NCBI GenBank assembly: GCA_964595945.1
Contig: CAZQSL010000002.1
Location: 1 to 64,000 of the forward strand
Reading direction: 5' to 3'
Source: CAZQSL01 sp964595945
GTDB taxonomy: Bacteria > UBP15 > UBA6099 > JAJRTR01
DNA length: 64,000 bases
The position numbers and the translations under genes were made by a program. Below, in pieces: positions 36,356 through 44,041 of this stretch (within the stretch, counting starts at the first letter, position 1; each line of letters starts with the position of its first letter). The notes beneath the pieces are model-generated. The model was given only the letters and a program-made list of their open reading frames with translations. It had not been told where the DNA came from and ran no database searches.

Positions 36356-37549
36356 ATGACAGGAAACACAAAACAGGCTTTTATGGCAATCGCAATCGCG
36401 ACGGGATTCGCAGTGTGCACCACGGCATATTCGGCTCCCAAACCCGCGGCTCCCAAAAAAGACACAAAAGGATCGGCAGCTCAGAAAGAGCAACAGCAGG
36501 ACATCATGAATCGATTCAACGGTGTCCTCAAACACCGTTTTGCCCCAGTGATCAAAAATATAACATTCGGACCGGCAGTTGCCGGAAAGCCAGTTCAGGT
36601 CACCGTCACCACAGGCTACGAAACGCCAAAGCCCATAGACAAAGTCGTATCCGTCAGCGTGTATTACTCATTTGACAATGGCGCGTCCTTCATTGGCCCG
36701 ATGCCGCTCAAGGGTGCTGGCAATACCTTCAAGGGCGCATTTCCGGCCATCAAGAAAAAAGGTAAAGTACTCGTCTACGCAGTCGCAAAAGACTCCTATG
36801 GCAATGTTGGCGTCAACGTGCCATGCAAAGTCGGCAGCACATGGCCGCCTATCACCGACGGCTGCATGGTCACGGCAGCAGCCGACAAGGACCCGAGCGA
36901 TGATCCGGCGGCTCTCATCGAAAACGATTTCGACATCTGGGAAGTCCGCATCGGGATGGATGACAAATCGGTCTTCATCGACACGAGCGTCGAAGGCAAG
37001 ATCAACAAAGGCACGATGAACCCCACTCACATCAATGCCTATCTTTCCATGATCGCTGACAGCAAAATTCTCCCCCAATTTTCTGACATCTCACAGATGC
37101 AGAGTCCTGAAGGACAGAAAAAGGCAGTCGAAAACAGCGATGCATTGATCATCGGACTCTATGCGCCACTCGCCAAAGGCATAAGCCCTGACATGAAAGC
37201 ATGCTCAATCCCTCGCATCAACAAAAAAGCGGCCGAAGAAGCCCTCAAGAAAGAACAGGCCGCCAAAGCATCCGGCAAAACACCAGCAGCTCCGACTGCC
37301 GAAGACAAAAAGGCACAGCAGAATGTCGTGAAGCTCGATGACAAGAACATCAAATGCAAAGCCGACGGGTCCGACCTGTTCATGAAAATCGAAAAATCCG
37401 TCATGCGCCCCTCGATGGCCAACTCTTTCACTCTCGTAGGCGGCATCACAGGATTCATCGACAATACACAGACGCCGATGCCCACCATCAGAGACTTTGC
37501 ATCGTTTACCAATGTTGTCTACAAGCCATACTCATTCACGGTCAAATAG
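36356..37549 (+). CDS. Secreted protein of unknown function
   Basis: This 397-residue protein has an N-terminal signal peptide (AIAIATGFAVCTTAYSAPK). An Ala/Pro/Lys-rich stretch with EQQQDIM follows, then an Ig-like first domain (VQVTVTTGYETPKPIDKVV, VYYSFDNGASFIGPMPLKG, VLVYAVAKDSYGNVGVNVP). The second half has DFDIWEVRIGMDDKSVFIDT and an Ala/Lys-rich insert (KKAAEEALKKEQAAKASGKT). I cannot name a family. It starts 22 bases after the lipoprotein gene, suggesting an operon and perhaps a shared envelope role. A hairpin follows the stop by 29 bases. Confidence 0.6.
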   Translation: MTGNTKQAFMAIAIATGFAVCTTAYSAPKPAAPKKDTKGSAAQKEQQQDIMNRFNGVLKHRFAPVIKNITFGPAVAGKPVQVTVTTGYETPKPIDKVVSVSVYYSFDNGASFIGPMPLKGAGNTFKGAFPAIKKKGKVLVYAVAKDSYGNVGVNVPCKVGSTWPPITDGCMVTAAADKDPSDDPAALIENDFDIWEVRIGMDDKSVFIDTSVEGKINKGTMNPTHINAYLSMIADSKILPQFSDISQMQSPEGQKKAVENSDALIIGLYAPLAKGISPDMKACSIPRINKKAAEEALKKEQAAKASGKTPAAPTAEDKKAQQNVVKLDDKNIKCKADGSDLFMKIEKSVMRPSMANSFTLVGGITGFIDNTQTPMPTIRDFASFTNVVYKPYSFTVK

Positions 37550-37578
37550 GAAGAGGTAAGCGTTCACGGCAAGAGTAT

Positions 37579-37610
37579 GGAGACCCGCTTTTTACAAAAA
37601 GGGGGTCTCC
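37579..37610 (+). terminator. Hairpin after the secreted-protein gene
   Basis: GGAGACCC (37579-37586) pairs with GGGTCTCC (37603-37610). Inside this stem CTTTTT (37588-37593) pairs with AAAAAG (37596-37601), so the whole forms a long stem with a two-base loop. No T tract follows, so termination is uncertain; it may also be part of the repeat-rich region that follows. Confidence 0.5.
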
Positions 37611-37632
37611 AAACCTCTACCGAAAAACTTTA

Positions 37633-37898
37633 CCTGATTGCCCCAGAAACTCAGACAGTCAGAATAAGAGCAAGATTCTTAGCTTCGCTCGGATTGACAG
37701 GCATTTTCGCGAATCAGATCAGTGTGCGCGAGGTTTGTTGTCTGACTGCATTCACTTTTTTTGCTTGCTTATTATGGTGTCATTCTGAGCGAAGCGAAGA
37801 ATCTTGCCTTTTTCTATCACCGTTTTTTATTGAAATGATCGCGTTTTTTCAGCAATCGCAAGCTGTGTCCACAAATCTGAGTTTCAGGGGTAATCAGG
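37633..37898. repeat. MITE-like nested inverted-repeat element
   Basis: Between the secreted-protein gene and the S1 gene lies a 266-base block with two nested inverted repeats. The outer 23-base arms are at 37633-37655 and 37876-37898 and match at 21 of 23 positions. The inner 29-base arms are at 37671-37699 and 37778-37806 and match at 26 of 29. The right inner arm contains TCATTCTGAGCGAAGCGAAG. The block also carries reading frames that look like shadows (one translates the arm as CHSERSEE). The arms are not spaced evenly (15 bases on the left, 69 on the right), so the right side has gained or the left has lost about 54 bases. Confidence 0.65.
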
Positions 37899-37975
37899 AA
37901 AAAGATTCTCCGCGAGTATTCCGTGAACGGTTACCGGATTTCTTCTGGAATACAATGCGACGTGTCATCAAGAAG

Positions 37976-38003
37976 TGAAAAGCCCCCTGTGAAGGGGGCT
38001 TGG
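37976..38003 (-). terminator. Intrinsic terminator of the S1 gene
   Basis: AAGCCCCCT (37980-37988) and AGGGGGCTT (37993-38001) form a perfect 9-bp stem with a four-base loop. On the minus strand it is followed by TTTTCACTT, 38 bases after the S1 gene stop. This is a good Rho-independent terminator. Confidence 0.85.
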
Positions 38004-38038
38004 TTGTAATTGATGGTAGTAATACAGTCTATCGTTGA

Positions 38039-39253
38039 TCATTCGTCAGTTTTGAGTGCATCGCCGAGTGCATCGCCGAGGGTAATGCCGGTGCCACGTT
38101 TGTTGTCCATGTACTGGTCGAATGACTCTCCTGCCTCGCCGCCATCGCTTGTATCGGATTTGGGGGAAGCTTCGGTCGATGGGACGGCGTTGGGGTCCGG
38201 GATGAGGCCGAGGCGGATGCGGCGGTTTTCTTTGTCAACTTCTATGACGCGTACCTGAATGTCATCACCGGGGGTGAGTTTCTTTTCGCCAGCGGCCTGC
38301 ATTTCGCTGATGTGGAGCAGTCCCTCGAATTCGGGGGATATGCGTACGAACACGCCGTACTTCATCAGTTTGGTTACAGACCCGGCGATGACTTCGTCCG
38401 GTTTGAAGATTTCGTCGACTCTGCCCCACGGATCTCCGGTGGCCTGTTTTATGCTGAGTGAGATTTTTTTGGTTTCTGTGTTGATGTCGAGGATTTTCAC
38501 TTTTACATCGTCGCCGCATTTCAGGACTTGTGACGGGTGTCCGACGCGTGACCAGGCGAGTTCGGAGATATGTACGAGGCCTTCGACTCCGCCGACATCG
38601 ACGAAGGCGCCGAAATTGGTGAGCTTGATTACCTTGCCGTCGACAATGTCGTCGATGGTGAGTTTGCCGTATACTTCGCCTTCGCGTTCTTCGGCTTCTT
38701 TTTTCATGATTTCCTTGTGTGATACGACGATGTTTTCTGTTTCCTGATTGAATTCGATGATGTGGAATTTGAGCACTTTGCCAACGAGGTCGGCGGGGTT
38801 AGCCACCGGGTAGCCGATCTGCGATCCGGGCAGGAAGGCCATGCGTTCGACGCCCACATTGACGCGGTATCCGCCTTTTACCGACTGTTCGATAGTGCCG
38901 TCGATGGCATCATGTACTTCGAATGCCTGTGAGAGCTCGGCCCAGCGGCGTTTTTCGACTACGCTGATGTATGAAAGGTAGATGTCTTCGCGGGCTACGC
39001 GCTCGACCATGACTTCGATTTCATCGTCGAGTTTGTATCCGATGTCACCGTCGGGGCCGGGGTTGAACTCTGCGAGAGGGATGCGGCCCTCAGATTTGAA
39101 GCCAGTGCTTACGTAGACGAATTCGTTGTCTATTTTAAGGATTCTTCCGGAGATGATGTCGCCCTCTTCGAGGTTCATCTGCATGGTTAGGGCTGTGCCA
39201 AGAGGTGTGCCGAAAAAATCGTCGTCAAGTCTTTTGTCTTTGTCATTAAGCAT
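38039..39253 (-). CDS. rpsA: 30S ribosomal protein S1 homologue with four S1 domains
   Basis: The 404-residue product has four OB-fold S1 domains starting near residues 30, 115, 205 and 290. Examples are IISGRILKIDNEFVYVSTGF, IVDGKVIKLTNFGAFVDVGG and VEGLVHISELAWSRVGHPSQ. The enterobacterial S1 has six. Four-domain S1 proteins occur in several phyla and still bind mRNA at the ribosome. The C-terminal tail (GEAGESFDQYMDNKRGTG...) is disordered-looking. ATG 39253 has GGAGG ten bases upstream; the TTG at 39262 is too close to it. The gene is alone between a promoter and a terminator. Confidence 0.87.
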   Translation of the reverse strand: MLNDKDKRLDDDFFGTPLGTALTMQMNLEEGDIISGRILKIDNEFVYVSTGFKSEGRIPLAEFNPGPDGDIGYKLDDEIEVMVERVAREDIYLSYISVVEKRRWAELSQAFEVHDAIDGTIEQSVKGGYRVNVGVERMAFLPGSQIGYPVANPADLVGKVLKFHIIEFNQETENIVVSHKEIMKKEAEEREGEVYGKLTIDDIVDGKVIKLTNFGAFVDVGGVEGLVHISELAWSRVGHPSQVLKCGDDVKVKILDINTETKKISLSIKQATGDPWGRVDEIFKPDEVIAGSVTKLMKYGVFVRISPEFEGLLHISEMQAAGEKKLTPGDDIQVRVIEVDKENRRIRLGLIPDPNAVPSTEASPKSDTSDGGEAGESFDQYMDNKRGTGITLGDALGDALKTDE

Positions 39254-39368
39254 TAATAACAATCCTCCAATAGATGCGCGAGGGGCCGGATTACCGGGGT
39301 TTTCCCTCTGGCTGCGGATAGACCGGCCGCGCCGTTTGATAAATGAAAAACATATTTACCAGATTTGT

Positions 39369-39396
39369 ATTTTATATGGTTTTCCGTTACTTGCAA
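39369..39396 (-). promoter_or_regulatory. Promoter of the S1 gene
   Basis: On the minus strand TTGCAA (39396-39391) and TAAAAT (39374-39369), 16 bases apart, lie about 115 bases before the ATG at 39253. The intervening leader could hold a regulatory structure, but I see no clear one. Confidence 0.45.
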
Positions 39397-39397
39397 G

Positions 39398-39437
39398 AGA
39401 GCCGCCCTCAAAACTTTTTCAGGCTTCGGGCGGCTCT
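39398..39437 (-). terminator. Hairpin after serA
   Basis: AGAGCCGCCC (39398-39407) pairs perfectly with GGGCGGCTCT (39428-39437) across a 20-base loop, 29 bases after the serA stop. The T tract is weak. The stem shares GAGCCGCC with the guaA-hpt terminator. Confidence 0.6.
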
Positions 39438-39466
39438 AGCGGCAAGTGAATTCTCGAGTCGTTTTA

Positions 39467-41071
39467 TCAGTCGGCCGTCTGTGCGGATTCGTCGAACATT
39501 ATGACGCTTACAGTCTCGACGCCGGGGAATCCGAGGATTGCATTCTGGACTTCGGCGGAGAGGTCATCATCTATGGAAATGCTCATGATAGCTCGTCCAC
39601 GGACGGATTCGCGGCCCACCTGCATGGCTGCGATGTTGATGTCGCGGTCACCGAGCAGAGTGCCGACTTTGCCGATGATGCCCGGCATGTCCCTGTGGGT
39701 CGCGAGCATTATGCGGCCATGTGGAGAGAAGTCGAACGAGTAGCCGTCGATATTGACAATGCGGGGGCCGTCGGCTGCCGTGAGTGTGCCGGTGACGATG
39801 TGTGTGGATTTCCTGTTGACGACCTGAGTGGTGATCTGGTCATGGTATCGCGATCTTGTGCCGCTCATGGTTTCGGTGAGCGACACGCCGCTTTCCTTGA
39901 GCATGTCCGGGGCGTTGACAAGGTTGATGTCGGAGTAGCGGCTGCGCAGGAGTCCGACGAGGAAGTGGCGGGTGATGAGCGATGTTTCCATTTCTATCAG
40001 TGCGCCGGTGTAGGTGACGTTGATGGAAAACACGGAATCATCGAGGATGCCGGCGTGAAGTATCCCCATTTTTTCGGCGAGGTCGAAGTAAGGTTTGTGG
40101 GATTCGAGGATTTCGGGCTTGATGGCAGGCATGTTGACTGCTGTCGTGGGGAACTGGCCTTCGAAGAAGAGCTTGACCTGCTGCGCGACGTCGATGGCGA
40201 CAGTGACCTGGGCTTCGAGTGTCGATGCGCCGAGGTGTGGTGTGAGGAAAATGTTCGGATGTCCGAAGAGCCGGCTGCCGGTGTCGAGGGGTTCTTTTTC
40301 GAAAACGTCGAGAGCCGCGCCGGCAACTTTGCCGCTTTCGATGGCGTCTACGAGCGCATTTTCGTCAATGACTCCGCCGCGTGCGCAGTTGATGATGCGG
40401 ACTCCGTCCTTCATCCTGGCGAATTGGGCTGTCGAGATCATGTGGTAGGTGCGTTCGGATTTAGGGACGTGAAGTGAGATGAAGTCAGATTCTGCAAAGA
40501 GTTCTTCCATGCTTACGAGGCGTGCGCCGAGTTTCCTGACTTGATCTTCGGTGGTGATGGGATCGAAAACCAGTACGTTCATGCCTACGCCGATAGCGCG
40601 TTTGCCGACGGCGGAGCCGATTTTGCCGAATCCTATGAGGCCGAGGGTCTTGCCGGTGATCTGAGTGCCGATGTAGGTCTTGCGGTCCCACTTGCCTTCG
40701 CGCATCGAGCGGTCAGCTCCGGGGATGCCGCGGGAAAGGGCGAACATGTGGGCTACGGTATGTTCGGCTGCCGCGAGTGTATTGCCTGTGGGAGAATTGA
40801 CTACAAATATGCCATGATGAGTAGCGCAGGGTACATCGATGTTGTCGACGCCGACGCCGGCGCGGGCGATGATTTTCAGATTGGTTGCGGCCTCGATGAT
40901 GCGTCTGGTGATTTTTGTCGCGCTGCGTACGAGGATCGCGTGATATTTGGGTGCGGCTTCGACAAGCTGGTCTTCGGTCATGCCGGTTTGCACGGTGACA
41001 TTGAATTTTTCACGCAGCAGGTCCACGCCTTCGTCGGAGAGCCTGTCGGCGACGAGAATTTCGTAGCTCAT
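39467..41071 (-). CDS. serA: D-3-phosphoglycerate dehydrogenase
   Basis: The 534-residue product is the long SerA type. It has the N-terminal substrate-binding part (EILVADRLSDEGVDLL), the NAD-binding domain (LGLIGFGKIGSAVGKRAI), the DEH active-site segments (NCARGGVIDENALVDAI and FLTPHLGASTLEAQ), then an allosteric substrate-binding part and an ACT domain (ATHRDMPGIIGKVGTLLGDR) at the end. It starts the phosphorylated serine pathway by oxidising 3-phosphoglycerate. It overlaps the aminotransferase gene by ATGA, so the two first steps of serine synthesis are made together. A hairpin follows. Confidence 0.96.
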   Translation of the reverse strand: MSYEILVADRLSDEGVDLLREKFNVTVQTGMTEDQLVEAAPKYHAILVRSATKITRRIIEAATNLKIIARAGVGVDNIDVPCATHHGIFVVNSPTGNTLAAAEHTVAHMFALSRGIPGADRSMREGKWDRKTYIGTQITGKTLGLIGFGKIGSAVGKRAIGVGMNVLVFDPITTEDQVRKLGARLVSMEELFAESDFISLHVPKSERTYHMISTAQFARMKDGVRIINCARGGVIDENALVDAIESGKVAGAALDVFEKEPLDTGSRLFGHPNIFLTPHLGASTLEAQVTVAIDVAQQVKLFFEGQFPTTAVNMPAIKPEILESHKPYFDLAEKMGILHAGILDDSVFSINVTYTGALIEMETSLITRHFLVGLLRSRYSDINLVNAPDMLKESGVSLTETMSGTRSRYHDQITTQVVNRKSTHIVTGTLTAADGPRIVNIDGYSFDFSPHGRIMLATHRDMPGIIGKVGTLLGDRDINIAAMQVGRESVRGRAIMSISIDDDLSAEVQNAILGFPGVETVSVIMFDESAQTAD

Positions 41072-42207
41072 TTTCTGAATTCCTCCTGAGCGGCTCTGAC
41101 GGCGGAGCCGGGTTCGACTTTGAAGCCCATATCGGCAAGAGCCATCTCGACGGCAGAGAGCGCGAGGATGACATCGTGGCTGGTGACATAGCCCATGTGT
41201 GCGATACGGACGATTTTGCCTTTGAATGGTTCCTGGCCGCCGGACGCGCGTATCCCGTATTTTTCGCGGATGACCTTGACGAGTTCGTTTCCGTCAATAC
41301 CTTCGGGGACAGAGAAGACAGTGAGTACGTTCGAGCCGTTTTGTGAGAAGAGTTTCAGGCCCATTGCCTTGATGCCCGCTACGGTGGCGCGCGCCATTTT
41401 TGCGTGGCGTTCGTAGACGTTGTCGAGTCCTTCGCCGATGATCATTTTGATGGATTCTTCGAGATTGAGTGTAAGTGAAACGGCTGTCGTGAATGGAGTA
41501 TCTCCGCTCTTGTTGAAGATTTTACGGTATTTTCCGATGTCGAAGTAGAATTTTTTGATGGTCGACTGCTCGTATGCTTTCCATGCCTTTTCGCCGCGGA
41601 TTGCGATAAAGCCGAGTCCCGGAGCCATCATGAGAGCTTTTTGCGAGCCTGCCGCTACGACGTCGATCTTCCATTCGTCCATTTTCATTTCGAGGCCGCC
41701 GAGCGCGCTGACTGCATCTACAATAAACAGCGCACCTGCGTTGTCGACCACGGCGGCAATGTCTTTGACGGGATTGGCAATGCCTGTGGAGGTTTCGCTG
41801 TAGGTGACGAAGACAGCCTTGATGTCCTGTTCGCGTTCGAGAGCTTCGGCAATGTCAGCCGGGGTAACGATGTCACCCCATTCCTTGACGATCTCGACGA
41901 CATCGACGCCGTAATTTTTGCAGAGGTTGGTGAATCTTTCACCGAACTTGCCCGTATTGGCGACGATCACGCGGTCGCCCGGCGACAGCATGTTGACAAC
42001 AGCCGCTTCCATCGCTCCAGTGCCAGATGAGGACAGGACGAAGACATCACCTTGCGTCCCGAATATTTTTTTCATTCCTTCCACGACGCGGGCGAATATT
42101 TTCTTGAAATCACCGCTTCTGTGGTGCATCATCGGGACTGCGCCCGCTGCTGCTACTTGTGGGGGCACCTGTGAAGGCCCCGGTGTCATTAGTACTTCTT
42201 TCCTCAT
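41068..42207 (-). CDS. Class V aminotransferase, probable serine-pathway enzyme
   Basis: The 379-residue product is a PLP class V aminotransferase of the serine-pyruvate/alanine-glyoxylate type (LMTPGPSQVPPQV, MMHHRSGDFKKIFARVVEGM, LSSSGTGAMEAAVVNMLS, VDAVSALGGLEMKMDEW, GSQKALMMAPGLGF with the PLP lysine). It is fused by ATGA overlap to serA. A class V enzyme of this clade is known to act as phosphoserine aminotransferase in methanogens, so it may do the second step of serine synthesis here. Alanine-glyoxylate or serine-pyruvate activity is the alternative. ATG 42207 has AAAGGAA ten bases upstream. Confidence 0.85.
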   Translation of the reverse strand: MRKEVLMTPGPSQVPPQVAAAGAVPMMHHRSGDFKKIFARVVEGMKKIFGTQGDVFVLSSSGTGAMEAAVVNMLSPGDRVIVANTGKFGERFTNLCKNYGVDVVEIVKEWGDIVTPADIAEALEREQDIKAVFVTYSETSTGIANPVKDIAAVVDNAGALFIVDAVSALGGLEMKMDEWKIDVVAAGSQKALMMAPGLGFIAIRGEKAWKAYEQSTIKKFYFDIGKYRKIFNKSGDTPFTTAVSLTLNLEESIKMIIGEGLDNVYERHAKMARATVAGIKAMGLKLFSQNGSNVLTVFSVPEGIDGNELVKVIREKYGIRASGGQEPFKGKIVRIAHMGYVTSHDVILALSAVEMALADMGFKVEPGSAVRAAQEEFRK

Positions 42208-42528
42208 GACAGCACTGTTCCTTTCTATACTTTTCCGGCAAGGCTGGCCCTCCTGGAGTGGAAGAACGCTCTCGCCTGTGTTAAAAATAATGTGCATTCG
42301 CCGGACACTGGCATACATGTCTCAGCTACACAGTATATAATTGCTCATTCGGCCAGATTGGGGAAGGCCAATTATATTATAGCGGCAATCGTGAATGTTT
42401 TCACGAACCACGGGCAATTATTTTTCTGTCCCCAAAATGTGCCTCTCCTGCATTGTCCATCCAGGGATAGGGGCAAGTCGCATCATCCGGCTTCGCTCCT
42501 TGTGTCGTCACAGAGCTGGATAAAATAA
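42208..42528. other. Intergenic spacer upstream of the serine operon
   Basis: These 321 bases hold no supported gene. The right part, next to the stop of the membrane-protein gene at 42529, shows no T-tailed hairpin. A promoter for the serine genes is seen at 42376-42404, with a six-base palindrome CGTGAA-TGTT-TTCACG (42390-42405) over the -35 site. Confidence 0.5.
42376..42404 (-). promoter_or_regulatory. Possible promoter and operator of the serine operon
   Basis: On the minus strand GTGAAA (42404-42399), a 17-base spacer and a perfect TATAAT (42381-42376) lie about 170 bases before the aminotransferase start. The inverted repeat at 42390-42405 covers the -35 and could be a repressor site. 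The -35 match is only fair. Confidence 0.35.
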
Positions 42529-44010
42529 TCAAGTGGATTGTTTGTGAGCGATTGAGAAATGGTTTCTAAAGCCGAAGATGCAACACCAGGGGAGCAGCAT
42601 CAGCATGAAATAAGGGCATTGGAGGAAATAAACGGCAGCCCTGACATATCTGTCGATGGATGGCTCGACAAGTATTATCGTGAGCATCTTCGCAAGTGTG
42701 TAGGATATGGCAAAAGCGGACATGATGTAGAGTTCACGGAGTCCGGTCCGCGCGCGGCAGCTATTTGCGCGGATAACTCCAAGCGTGAAAAAACCGGCGA
42801 TCCCGGCCAGTGTCACGAGTTGAAATTTCAGGCTCTGAGCAACGGTAATGTCGATCTCGGTGGCGAGGCCGAGGAAAAAACTGTCGTAAACAATGCGCAG
42901 ATAGTCATCGCGCTTAATCCTGACCACCTCTTTTGAAAAAGCGAGCTTGAATCTGTCGAATTGGACGTGGTCGATATCGCGAAGATCGCCGGAGGGGGAA
43001 ATCCTGAGAAGCCAGGGACTGAAAGCATTTTGTGGATGCCGGGCAGAGTCGGTCAGAGCCATATAAACGGCTTTGTGCGCGACTGGATTGAAATTGTCGA
43101 TCAGGGCGCCGTGGTCAGCGGAATAGAGGCTTGTGCGATAGGTGGGGAATCCGTCCCCGATTTTGAGCGCCTTTCGCGCCTCGATGAGACTGGATGCAAA
43201 CTGTCGGTATTCCGGTGACAGTCTTTCCACCATGTCTTGCGTGACGAGTTGACCTGAAATGCCTATGATATTGCTCCCCGAAAAAGACACGGGCCCGAAA
43301 TCTCCAACTGTCACAAGCCTTGTCGTACACCACAAAATGAACGGCACGGCAACACAGGCAAGACACTTTCCAGATGCCAGAAGCCGTGCCTTGAACGCGC
43401 GCTGCCGATCGTTTTCGCCCATCATGCCATTCATCAAAAAGGCGAGAAGCGGGAAAAAAGGCAAGAGAAAGAGATATGCCGGCCTTATGAGAATGGCAGT
43501 CAATACCGAGAGCGACAACAGGATACTGGACAGAATCCGCCGTCTGCCGGACATGAACATGAAGAACGATCCGGCTGCGAACAGTGTCATCGAAACAGCG
43601 GCACAGTCGCTGAGTACATGGCATGCGAAATCGGTGGTGAATTTCGCATACAGCAGCGGACTTGCGGCGGCAAACGCCATGAATGGCGAAAAACCATATT
43701 CGACAAGACACCAGGCGAGGAACATCACGGCAACGATGTGGAAAACATAGTGTGTTTCGGGGAGTGATTCCAACTGTGGCGAATACGTTTGGACAAACTT
43801 GATGAAAATCGGATATCCAGGTGTCCTGTGACTGGAGAGCAGGGCTTTGATATGCCTGTAGCCGTGTTCGCCCGTGTCAAAGTAATTGACATAAGTGTAG
43901 GAGTCAGGATCGAATACAGGCTCGAAACTATTGCTGCCAGACAATATGGAAAACATAACGGCGCCCTGTATCGCCACGAGGATCAGGATGATTCTGAGTT
44001 TTGATTTCAC
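42529..44010 (-). CDS. Polytopic membrane protein, GT-C-like (paralogue 2)
   Basis: The 493-residue product has about ten TM segments. It opens with KLRIILILVAIQGAVMFSIL, then FDPDSYTYVNYFDTGEHGYR and SSHRTPGYPIFIKFVQTYSP. The acidic D-x-D-S and R-x-PGYP motifs in the first loops are typical of GT-C glycosyltransferases such as ArnT/PMT, which use lipid-linked sugar donors. The start is a GTG at 44010 with AGGGAG nine bases upstream; the longer ORF into the upstream gene is not preferred. It is about 30-35% identical by eye to the gene at 44042-45502, with the same length, so the two arose by tandem duplication. Donor and acceptor are unknown. Confidence 0.68.
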   Translation of the reverse strand: MKSKLRIILILVAIQGAVMFSILSGSNSFEPVFDPDSYTYVNYFDTGEHGYRHIKALLSSHRTPGYPIFIKFVQTYSPQLESLPETHYVFHIVAVMFLAWCLVEYGFSPFMAFAAASPLLYAKFTTDFACHVLSDCAAVSMTLFAAGSFFMFMSGRRRILSSILLSLSVLTAILIRPAYLFLLPFFPLLAFLMNGMMGENDRQRAFKARLLASGKCLACVAVPFILWCTTRLVTVGDFGPVSFSGSNIIGISGQLVTQDMVERLSPEYRQFASSLIEARKALKIGDGFPTYRTSLYSADHGALIDNFNPVAHKAVYMALTDSARHPQNAFSPWLLRISPSGDLRDIDHVQFDRFKLAFSKEVVRIKRDDYLRIVYDSFFLGLATEIDITVAQSLKFQLVTLAGIAGFFTLGVIRANSCRARTGLRELYIMSAFAISYTLAKMLTIILVEPSIDRYVRAAVYFLQCPYFMLMLLPWCCIFGFRNHFSIAHKQST

Positions 44011-44041
44011 GTGCGATGACTCCCTGAAACTGCCTGAAACG

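Noticed and set aside
37577..37978. 133-residue open frame running through the inverted repeats
   Set aside because: It covers both inverted-repeat arms and translates one as CHSERSEE, which is the known sign of a repeat read as protein. No Shine-Dalgarno or conserved content is seen.
39446..40477. 343-residue frame antisense to serA
   Set aside because: It is a reverse-complement shadow of a conserved gene with good codon structure.
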